From: DASXRU01 sp039933315
Lineage (GTDB): Bacteria; Acidobacteriota; Blastocatellia; Pyrinomonadales; Pyrinomonadaceae
Direction: 5' to 3'
DNA: 31,925 bases
NCBI GenBank assembly: GCA_039933315.1
Contig: JBDTOI010000028.1
Location: 1 to 31,925, forward strand
Position numbers and translations under genes: made by a program. Below the pieces are notes generated by a model. The model worked only from the letters and a program-made list of their open reading frames with translations. It made no database searches and was not told the origin of the DNA. This document shows, piece by piece, positions 7,718 through 14,001 of the stretch (positions are counted from its first letter, which is position 1; every line of letters starts with the position of its first letter).

Positions 7718-7822
7718 TGGGGATTGCCAATTTCCGATTGCCAATTGCCGATTAGCGCCGCGGATACCAGCGAGGTTCGTGCCGAAGCTGCCAATCGGAA
7801 ATCGGCACTTGGCAATCGGCAA
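7718..7822. repeat. Palindromic repeat family C between hiuH and puuD
   Basis: The left side (ATTGCCAATTTCCGATTGCC) and right side (AATCGGAAATCGGCACTTGG) are imperfect inverted copies built on the unit AATCGGCA/TGCCGATT. The element touches the puuD ATG and ends 10 bases from the hiuH stop codon, so it is inserted within an operon. Confidence 0.8.
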
Positions 7823-7831
7823 TGTGAGTAC

Positions 7832-8176
7832 CTAACTGCCGCGATAGGTTGAATAGCCATAAGGACTCAGCAATAGCGGCACATGGTAGTGCTGCGTGGG
7901 ATCTTCGATATGGAAGATGATGCTGATCTGCGGATAGAACGACGAGACTTTCAGCTCGGCGAAATAGGACTCGGTATCAAAAACCAGCCGGTAAGTGCCC
8001 GCCTCGATCGGCTGCTCCAGCAGAAAGAATGGCTTCACCCGCCCGTCGTCGTCGGTCCAGGCGTGACTCAGCTCGGTCCAGCTCTCGTCGGCATTTTGCA
8101 TTTCCAGAGCGACGGCCACAGAGTTCGCGGGCCGGCCGCGCGCGATGTCGAGGATGTGCGTAGAGATACTGCTCAT
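7832..8176 (-). CDS. hiuH: 5-hydroxyisourate hydrolase
   Basis: Hydrolyses 5-hydroxyisourate, the product of urate oxidation, to OHCU. The 114-residue transthyretin-like protein shows the family signatures: STHILD near the N-terminus (His7), DDGRV in the middle, and the C-terminal HYHVPLLLSPYGYSTYRGS, whose YRGS tail distinguishes true hydrolases from animal transthyretin. Its ATG overlaps the uraD stop codon by four bases (ATGA), so the two are translationally coupled. There is no signal peptide, so it acts in the cytoplasm. Confidence 0.96.
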   Translation of the reverse strand: MSSISTHILDIARGRPANSVAVALEMQNADESWTELSHAWTDDDGRVKPFFLLEQPIEAGTYRLVFDTESYFAELKVSSFYPQISIIFHIEDPTQHYHVPLLLSPYGYSTYRGS

Positions 8177-8685
8177 AAGTCCAGAAGCTTTCTCAATCTT
8201 AGTTGGGTGATTTTCGCCTGCTCCGCCGCCGCAATGCGCAATTCGTTTTCAGGACTATTCGCCAGTCTTTCGTTCAGAATTGAGACTATCTCTTCCGAGC
8301 TCTTACCGGTGGCGCAGACGATGAAAATGTAACCGAATCTCTGCTCATACTGACGGTTAGCTTCGCCAAGTGCAAGGGAAGTTTCCCTTGTAGCTGAGCT
8401 TGCCTTCGCTTGCTCTGCTTCAGACCAGCGCCGCGCCTCATCCGACTGGGCGCCCGCCGCCCTCTTTTCGCCGATCTTTGGGTGATGCGCGAACGCTTCC
8501 AACCATTCCGTGCTATCCAGGGACCACCAGATGCTGTCCGCATGTGCGAGTAGATCGTTCAGGTTGTCGAAGGGCCGCCGCTCGACTATCTGCCGCGCCC
8601 ACTTGGCAGACCCACAACACTTCAACAGCTCGGCCTCGGCCTGGACGGTCGAGAGCGTGTTCAGTCGTTGAAGGGTTTCAGGCAT
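8173..8685 (-). CDS. uraD: OHCU decarboxylase
   Basis: Decarboxylates 2-oxo-4-hydroxy-4-carboxy-5-ureidoimidazoline to S-allantoin, completing the urate-to-allantoin steps. The 170-residue all-helical protein has the AHHPKIGE motif (His67-His68) with the conserved catalytic histidine, and the late EQRFGYIFIVCATGKS segment typical of the family. The frame is open further upstream, but those codons translate palindromic repeat B (giving PPATAGGSD), so the ATG at 8685 is used. No ribosome site is clear because the repeat ends four bases before the ATG. It is coupled to hiuH by a four-base overlap. Confidence 0.95.
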   Translation of the reverse strand: MPETLQRLNTLSTVQAEAELLKCCGSAKWARQIVERRPFDNLNDLLAHADSIWWSLDSTEWLEAFAHHPKIGEKRAAGAQSDEARRWSEAEQAKASSATRETSLALGEANRQYEQRFGYIFIVCATGKSSEEIVSILNERLANSPENELRIAAAEQAKITQLRLRKLLDL

Positions 8686-8688
8686 TCT

Positions 8689-8780
8689 GTCAGAACCGCC
8701 TGCGGTAGCGGGCGGGCCCTTGATCAACGCCGGTTGCCGCACATCAAAAAGGCCCGCCCGCTACCGCAGGCGGTTCTGAC
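8689..8780. repeat. Palindromic repeat family B, perfect 30-bp inverted repeat
   Basis: Arms 8689-8718 (starting GTCAGAACCGCCTGCGGTAG) and 8751-8780 are exact reverse complements over 30 bases, with a 32-base spacer. The element fills the gap between the acpS stop codon (8781-8783) and the uraD start codon (8683-8685). A single arm recurs at 6848-6880. In RNA it would form a very stable hairpin between acpS and uraD. Confidence 0.95.
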
Positions 8781-9158
8781 CTACCGTTCCAGCACAACTT
8801 CGGCGATCGCGTGTTCGGACGTGTGTGACATCGAGAGATGCACCGCCGTTGCGCCCGATTCGTCATAGAGTTCACGAACCCTTCCATGGAAAACCAGTTC
8901 CGGCGCTCCCGATTGTTTCAGAGAGATCTCGACGTCCTGCCAGGCGATGCCGCCACTCCAACCTGTTTGCAACGCTTTCAGCGCCGCTTCTTTTGCGGCG
9001 AAACGAGCGGCATAATGCTGGGCAGCGACTGCGCCGCGTCCGTCACAGTACTTGCGCTCGGCGGGCGTGAACACGCGCTCGGCAAAGCGCGGCGTGCGCA
9101 AAAGGATCTCGCGCACCCGCTGAACCTCGATGATGTCTATGCCAATTGAAACAATCAC
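8781..9158 (-). CDS. acpS: Holo-[acyl-carrier-protein] synthase
   Basis: Transfers 4'-phosphopantetheine from CoA to the serine of acyl carrier protein. At 125 residues it has the normal AcpS length. It has the N-terminal GIDIIEV with the metal-binding Asp8, then RFAAKEAALKAL with the catalytic-site Lys-Glu pair, and the C-terminal LSMSHTSEHAIAEV strand. The start is GTG at 9158, which lies inside the 5' end of the divergent pgeF gene. The TAG stop is immediately followed by repeat B. There is no clear Shine-Dalgarno. Confidence 0.95.
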   Translation of the reverse strand: MIVSIGIDIIEVQRVREILLRTPRFAERVFTPAERKYCDGRGAVAAQHYAARFAAKEAALKALQTGWSGGIAWQDVEISLKQSGAPELVFHGRVRELYDESGATAVHLSMSHTSEHAIAEVVLER

Positions 9159-9984
9159 GAATGAAACAGATCTTGAGTCTGCCGGCTTCTACTGGCGCGA
9201 ACGCGATGGCGTACGTGCCCTAATCTGTGGACCGCTCGAGAGCGCCGGCTTTGCCAATGCTTTTTCCACCCGCTTCGGTGGCGTGAGCCCGATGCCTTCA
9301 GGCGCTCTTAACCTGGCCGGCTTTAATGAAGATACGGCCGAAAACATTCATGAGAACCGGCGTCGCTTTCTCAACCTGCTGAACGGCGCCTGGACACTGA
9401 CATCATGCTGGCAAGTACACGGTTCAGCGATTCGCCTGGTTAGAAATCTTGCAGACGCGCGCAACGATACCGAAAATTGTGATGCGCTGACAACCCGGAC
9501 GGCGGGAATCCTGCTGGGCGTAAAGACGGCCGACTGCGTACCGTTGCTCCTGGCCGATGAGCGCACCGGCGCCGTGGCGGCAGTGCACGCGGGCTGGCGC
9601 GGATCAGTGGCCGGGATCGTACCGCAGACTCTGGCCCGGATGAATCAGGAATATGACACCTGCCCCGAGGATGTGCGCGTGGCCATAGGACCGGCGGCTA
9701 ACGGGTGCTGTTATGAAGTTGGCACCGAAGTGATTGAAGTTTTTCGCGAACGCCTGCCCGGTCTGGACCGCCTGATCCGGCCCACTCGCCCCGGACATGC
9801 ATTGATAGATTTACAAGGGGCAAATAGCGGGTTGCTATCGGCGGCAGGTGTAACGCCTGAGAAGATTCACATCGCCCCATTTTGCACAATCTGCCGCAAT
9901 GACCTCTTCTTTTCCTATCGACGGGAAAAGGTAGCGCAGGGGCGGGTGGGCCGGCTCATGGCAGTCGTCGGCCCCAGAACCTGA
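9130..9984 (+). CDS. pgeF: Peptidoglycan editing factor PgeF (YfiH/DUF152, laccase-like fold)
   Basis: A purine-nucleoside/multicopper-like fold protein, reported in E. coli to remove wrongly incorporated residues from peptidoglycan precursors and earlier called polyphenol oxidase. Family landmarks are FSTRFGGVS, CWQVHG, KTADCVPLLL, AVHAGWRG and IGPAANGCCYEVG. The His of QVHG, Cys of ADC and His of HAGWRG form the zinc site. At 284 residues it has normal length. Three ATG codons (9130, 9133 and 9139) are possible; all overlap the 5' end of the divergent acpS. None has a strong ribosome site. It converges with the TonB-domain gene, with five bases between the stops. Confidence 0.93.
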   Translation: MMSMPIETITNETDLESAGFYWRERDGVRALICGPLESAGFANAFSTRFGGVSPMPSGALNLAGFNEDTAENIHENRRRFLNLLNGAWTLTSCWQVHGSAIRLVRNLADARNDTENCDALTTRTAGILLGVKTADCVPLLLADERTGAVAAVHAGWRGSVAGIVPQTLARMNQEYDTCPEDVRVAIGPAANGCCYEVGTEVIEVFRERLPGLDRLIRPTRPGHALIDLQGANSGLLSAAGVTPEKIHIAPFCTICRNDLFFSYRREKVAQGRVGRLMAVVGPRT

Positions 9985-9989
9985 TCTGT

Positions 9990-10385
9990 TCAGTGAATCC
10001 GAAATCCGTATTCCAGTCGCAAGTACTGAGACACTTTGCGATCGTCCCTGATAGCCGGCTCGAACCTCGTTTCCTGGGCGGCGCGAACGGCACTGTCATT
10101 CAATCCGTGCGGCAGTCCCTGGAGGATCACGATGTCGGTCACCTCGCCGGAAGCGCGCAATACCACTCTTACGATTACCCTTCCGGAGGTTCCATTCCGG
10201 CGAGCTTCCTCGGTATAGCGGGGTTCAACCTTGCGCGTTATTTTCGCCTTCACCGTGACTTTATTCGGCTGGTAGATGGTGTCCTGCGACTGACTTTGAT
10301 CCTGAGCGGCAGCTTGTCGAACGGCTATGGATGATCCGCTAACAGAGGATAAAACCACAATCGCAATAGTCGCTAAGTGTTTCAT
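9990..10385 (-). CDS. Periplasmic TonB C-terminal-domain protein
   Basis: A 131-residue exported protein: signal peptide to about residue 27 (AAA|QDQ), a short glutamine-rich linker, then a TonB C-terminal domain (about 45-131). The PRYTEEARRNGTSGRVIVRVVL motif, the strand-turn GEVTDI and a final LEYGFRI are characteristic. It lacks the inner-membrane anchor plus long proline-rich spacer of a classical TonB, so it is probably a stand-alone TonB_C protein, common in this phylum, rather than an energy transducer. AGGAG lies five bases before the ATG. It is 30 bases downstream of the DsbD-alpha-like gene and probably cotranscribed. Confidence 0.88.
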   Translation of the reverse strand: MKHLATIAIVVLSSVSGSSIAVRQAAAQDQSQSQDTIYQPNKVTVKAKITRKVEPRYTEEARRNGTSGRVIVRVVLRASGEVTDIVILQGLPHGLNDSAVRAAQETRFEPAIRDDRKVSQYLRLEYGFRIH

Positions 10386-10415
10386 GAATGCTCCTGATAA
10401 TTCTTTACTCCAACC

Positions 10416-10982
10416 TTAACGGCGATTGCCGAAAATATTTGCATTGATACGTTTTACCGAATCGCCTGCGCCGACGACGCCGATGGGCATGGTGATCTCC
10501 CGTGTCTGGGGCGCGTAACAAACTTCGTCGTTGCAGCTTTGATAACGCAGCTTGACCCGCAGTTCTGTAACTCCCTGTTGAAAGTCCGCCGGCACCGTAA
10601 CCGTGAAGCGCATTATCGCGCGGCCTTCGAAAAGGGCCAGCGGCTCGTTGTTCGAAGCTTTTAAGCGCCGCACCGTGGCGCGCGGATAAGTTATGGCACT
10701 GACTTTCACGCCACTGGGAGCATCAATCTTCAGAGTTGTGGGGATGGCATACTTGCTCATTGGACGATTCGAATTCACGTGGTAGCCGCCCGGGATGTCC
10801 ATAACCACAGCGGCCAGAACCACGCGGCCACGTTGCGCCTTGTCGGATGAAAAGAAGCCGCTAACGTTGATATTTGGCTCCGGCGGATTCGCGCGCAGCG
10901 TCTGGCTGCCAACAGTCGTCAGGAGAAACGCCGCCATCGAGATCAGGGACATGGCCCTGGGTAGTCTTTGTCGTTTAATCAT
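10416..10982 (-). CDS. DsbD N-terminal (alpha) domain-like thiol protein
   Basis: A 188-residue exported protein with a hydrophobic leader (about 10-31). The mature immunoglobulin-like domain resembles the periplasmic alpha domain of DsbD, including GGYHVNSNRP and LRYQSCNDEVCYAP. Cys150 and Cys155 form the redox pair, here CNDEVC, one residue shorter than the E. coli spacing. The membrane and C-terminal thioredoxin domains of full DsbD are absent. It may receive electrons from a separate CcdA/DsbD-beta, or be a redox-inactive sensor; the partner is not in the window. The ribosome site is weak. It is followed by the TonB-domain gene and preceded by repeat D and rlmN. Confidence 0.85.
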   Translation of the reverse strand: MIKRQRLPRAMSLISMAAFLLTTVGSQTLRANPPEPNINVSGFFSSDKAQRGRVVLAAVVMDIPGGYHVNSNRPMSKYAIPTTLKIDAPSGVKVSAITYPRATVRRLKASNNEPLALFEGRAIMRFTVTVPADFQQGVTELRVKLRYQSCNDEVCYAPQTREITMPIGVVGAGDSVKRINANIFGNRR

Positions 10983-11007
10983 AGTTCGTGCTCGTTCTCT
11001 ATAATTT

Positions 11008-11075
11008 GTAACGCAAACTTAGTTTGCGATCGTGATTAGCATTCCACGCACCCGCAAACTACCAGTTTGCGTTAC
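11008..11075. repeat. Palindromic repeat family D
   Basis: The outer arms GTAACGCAAACT (11008-11019) and AGTTTGCGTTAC (11064-11075) are perfect inverted copies. Each half also folds on itself (CGCAAACT with AGTTTGCG). The element lies between the rlmN stop and the start of the DsbD-alpha-like gene. Confidence 0.85.
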
Positions 11076-11115
11076 GGCTGGAAAGAGATGCCGTGGTCCC
11101 CTTGCCGCGTTGGAT

Positions 11116-12195
11116 TCAGCTCAACGCCGGCGCACTTTTTTCCGCACCCCGCGCTGCCAGCTGGCCACAGGCCGCGTAGATATCCCGCCCGCGCGGGCGG
11201 CGCACCAACACTAGGACACCTTTCGATTCCAGGATGCGCTGAAACTTTTCCACCTGTTCCGGCGGTGATGGTAGATAAGGTAAAGGGGCAGCCGAATTGT
11301 GGGGGATCAGGTTAACCTTGGCGCGCAGCTCATGACGGTTGAGTAAATTCGCCAACTGCCGCGCCTGATCCTCCGAATCGTTCACCCCATCGAGCATCAC
11401 ATATTCAAAGGTATATGTTTCACCCGGCTTAAGCGATTTCTCAAACTCTTTGCATGCTGCCAGCAATTCCTGCAAGGGCCATTTCTTATTTATGGGAATC
11501 AGCTGATCGCGCAATTCATCCGTCGGCGCCGCGAGCGAAATAGCCAGGTGCGGACGATCCGGAATTGTCGCCAGCTCGCGAATGCGCGGCACGATTCCGG
11601 CAGTTGAAACAGTTACGCGGCCGGGCACAATGTGCAGTCCCGCCGGTTCAGCCATGATGCGCAATGCCTTCATGACAGACTCGAAAGCAAGGAACGGCTC
11701 GCCGGCTCCCATACCCACCAGGTTGGTTCCATGTGGAGTTTCGCCGCCCACTCCGTAGGCGTCGTTCAAGGCAACGATGATCTGCTCTACGATCTCGCCG
11801 GGCGTTAGATTCCGCAGCAGACCAAGCTGCGCCGTCAAACAAAAACTGCATTGCAAGGGGCAGCCCGACTGTGATGAGAAACAGATTGTATCGCGGCGTT
11901 CTTCGGGAATGAAAACGGTCTCCACCGGAAAACCGTCATGCGTCTTCATCAAATAGCGCCGCGTGCCATCCTCGGATACGTAACGGGATTCCAGCGTCAG
12001 GGTTGACGCGGTGGCGCGCTCGCCAAGCTTGGCGCGCAGCTCTCCGGGTAAGTCCGTCGCCTCTGCCAGCGAAGGCAGCCGACGCTTGTGTAACGCCGCA
12101 AACACTTGCCGGCCGCGATACGCGGGCTCGCCCAGCTCTTGCAGCAGCGACGTAACTTCTGCGGGTAACAGACCTGACAAATGCACTTTATCCAC
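11116..12195 (-). CDS. rlmN: Dual-specificity RNA methyltransferase RlmN
   Basis: A radical-SAM enzyme that methylates C2 of A2503 in 23S rRNA and A37 of some tRNAs. The 359-residue protein has an N-terminal HhH-like domain (about 1-95). The iron-sulfur cluster motif is CPLQCSFC (Cys112, Cys116 and Cys119). The barrel core has the SAM-binding GAGEP, VSTAGIVP, LAISLAAP and VNLIPHN segments. The C-terminal Cys343 (IYAACGQL) is the methyl-carrying cysteine. The glycine-rich motif reads MGAGEP where most relatives have MGMGEP. The start is GTG at 12195 with no obvious ribosome site. A terminator separates it from the GWxTD gene upstream. Confidence 0.96.
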   Translation of the reverse strand: MDKVHLSGLLPAEVTSLLQELGEPAYRGRQVFAALHKRRLPSLAEATDLPGELRAKLGERATASTLTLESRYVSEDGTRRYLMKTHDGFPVETVFIPEERRDTICFSSQSGCPLQCSFCLTAQLGLLRNLTPGEIVEQIIVALNDAYGVGGETPHGTNLVGMGAGEPFLAFESVMKALRIMAEPAGLHIVPGRVTVSTAGIVPRIRELATIPDRPHLAISLAAPTDELRDQLIPINKKWPLQELLAACKEFEKSLKPGETYTFEYVMLDGVNDSEDQARQLANLLNRHELRAKVNLIPHNSAAPLPYLPSPPEQVEKFQRILESKGVLVLVRRPRGRDIYAACGQLAARGAEKSAPALS

Positions 12196-12260
12196 GGAGT
12201 TTTATTCTAGCACTCGATGACTTTCCCAGCAGTGGATGCCAGGGCAGGCCAAGCTTCCAT

Positions 12261-12286
12261 AAAAAAGGCCGGCGCCTGGGCCAGCC
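12261..12286 (-). terminator. Intrinsic terminator downstream of the GWxTD genes
   Basis: Read on the minus strand, GGCTGGC pairs with GCCGGCC (one G-U pair) across a 6-base loop and is followed by six T. It lies 33 bases after the stop of the gene at 12319 and separates it from rlmN. Confidence 0.85.
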
Positions 12287-12318
12287 CTTGAAAATTCAAA
12301 GCAACTAAGTGCTCCAGC

Positions 12319-13914
12319 TCATGGCGTCAACGTAAACCTGGCCGCGGGTGTCAGGGTCTGACCCGAAACACGATCGCGAATGCGAATCATTACCTCGTAT
12401 TCACCGGGCGCAAGACGCGCGGTATCGATCAAACGCGCCACCGTCAGACGCGACGCGCTATCCCGGTTGCCGCGCCAGTCTTCTATTTGTTTACCGACTT
12501 CCTTGCCGTCTTTTAGCAAGGCATATTCGACTTCCACCGACGGCCGCAACGTGGTCTGATCGATGCCGGCGTTGTAAATCTGCATGAAAACCCCCACCGG
12601 CGCACCCCTGCGATAGGTCGCGCTCAGATTGGGAATCACTTTCTTGTCACCAATCACGAACTGGCGTGACAACGGCACGTCTGTAACCTGCTCCAGCACT
12701 GAAGCTAAAACCAGCGACGAGGAAGTTAGATTGGTCCCGTACTTTGGTACTTCAAAACCTACGTGCTGCTGCGAAGCCGCGCCCGATTCCATATCGCGCA
12801 CCAGTAGATCGACCCGGTATCGGCCCGGCGGAAGTGACAGAGCTTTTTGATATGCCGATTTGCGCCCTTTCGCCTCAATCAACTCGGCCGGTGTCGCGGT
12901 CGTGGTTAGCGCGTCTTCAAAGAAACCAACGCCACGGCCCGCGACGCTGGTTATGCGCCCGGAGATATTCAACCTGGCAGTCTGAATTCCGCCAACATCA
13001 CGAAAAACCAGATCGCTATTCTCGGTCTGCACCGTGAAAGCGACGATGGCGCGATCTTCGGATTGCTTGAAATAACTGATCTGAACGCTCGAGGTGATGG
13101 GGTTCTCTTCGACTACCGGCGACCTGGTACCGGTGCCCCGGCCGGAGTAGTCGAAGTTTCCCGCAGGCGGGCTGTCTATGAGGCGTATCAGCTCCAACCA
13201 TTCAAATGGAGAGTCCTGAGAGCGCGACGAGAATGGATTGCCAATGCCGCCGGCGGCCAGGGCCCGATCGGCCTGGGTGGCCCCATCCAATGTCGGTCCC
13301 GCCCCTGGAGTATGCAACAACGCTTCCTTCTCGAAAGGATTGCGGGCCACGCGATACTCGCCGGTGCCGGTCGGATCGACAAACTCAATCTCTGCTCCTG
13401 AGCGCCCGGGAATATTACGATAGAACCAGCGTTCGAATGGGTAGGTCGAGGTTGAACCGCCACCTTCGTAGGAGAGACGGTTGTACGCGCCGCCCGACGG
13501 ATGGGATTCGATCTCGTCCGGCTTGCCGTACTTCAGATAGACGCGCCCACGATCAGTCTTGTAACCGGGAATCCCGGAAGAGAAGTGCTCGTTCACGTAA
13601 GCCAGCCGTTCGTAATAGCCTTCCCGAAACTCATTCTCCACGGTGTCGGAATCTGGATCGCGCAGATGCCAGAATTCGCCGATAAAGTTCTCGCGCTCAT
13701 CATCGGTCTGGAGTTTTTTCCAGGCGTCTCGTTCTTCTTGCCTGATGATGGGATCGACATCGACAATCCATTGTTTGAAGGCCCTGGCCGGCTCGGCTTT
13801 AACCTGGCGCGGTTTGGTCTGCGGATCCGTGACCGTGGTTTGCGCGAAAGCCGGAGAAGCTATTAGGGAGATGGAAAAGATACCGAGGACCAGAGAGAGG
13901 CGGCGGGTAAACAT
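12319..13914 (-). CDS. GWxTD domain-containing secreted protein, paralog 1
   Basis: A 531-residue exported protein of unknown function from the GWxTD family common in Acidobacteriota. A signal peptide covers about 1-24 (SPAFA|QTT) and starts with a TRR pair. The GWxTD domain (about 60-200) contains DDERENFIGEFWHLRDPD and GYKTDRGRVYLKYGKPDE; the namesake tryptophan is tyrosine here (G117-Y118). The C-terminal half (about 270-531) is beta-rich, with a LPPGRYRVDLLVRD strand and a final VMIRIRDRVSGQTLTPAARF. It is clearly homologous end to end to the gene at 14002-15618, so the pair is a tandem duplication. GGAG lies near the ATG. It probably acts in the periplasm or at the outer membrane. Confidence 0.88.
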   Translation of the reverse strand: MFTRRLSLVLGIFSISLIASPAFAQTTVTDPQTKPRQVKAEPARAFKQWIVDVDPIIRQEERDAWKKLQTDDERENFIGEFWHLRDPDSDTVENEFREGYYERLAYVNEHFSSGIPGYKTDRGRVYLKYGKPDEIESHPSGGAYNRLSYEGGGSTSTYPFERWFYRNIPGRSGAEIEFVDPTGTGEYRVARNPFEKEALLHTPGAGPTLDGATQADRALAAGGIGNPFSSRSQDSPFEWLELIRLIDSPPAGNFDYSGRGTGTRSPVVEENPITSSVQISYFKQSEDRAIVAFTVQTENSDLVFRDVGGIQTARLNISGRITSVAGRGVGFFEDALTTTATPAELIEAKGRKSAYQKALSLPPGRYRVDLLVRDMESGAASQQHVGFEVPKYGTNLTSSSLVLASVLEQVTDVPLSRQFVIGDKKVIPNLSATYRRGAPVGVFMQIYNAGIDQTTLRPSVEVEYALLKDGKEVGKQIEDWRGNRDSASRLTVARLIDTARLAPGEYEVMIRIRDRVSGQTLTPAARFTLTP

Positions 13915-14001
13915 AAAATCTCTCCTCAGGTTGGGGAAAAGACAGTTGACCTGCGCTCGGACTTTCAGGATCGAATCAGCAAGTCCGAGCCGGCTATGGA
14001 A

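Noticed and set aside
7718..7822. N-terminal extension of PuuD
   Set aside because: It is translated repeat C starting at a TTG codon; the family begins at the ATG at 7717.
8686..8742. N-terminal extension of OHCU decarboxylase
   Set aside because: The codons come from palindromic repeat B; the family start aligns with the ATG at 8685.
3346..11075. CRISPR array
   Set aside because: The repeats are palindromic, belong to different families, are widely spaced and have no regular spacers or cas genes.
12629..13866. Long plus-strand open frames across the GWxTD genes
   Set aside because: They are antisense shadows of two clearly homologous minus-strand proteins, with no motifs or ribosome sites of their own.
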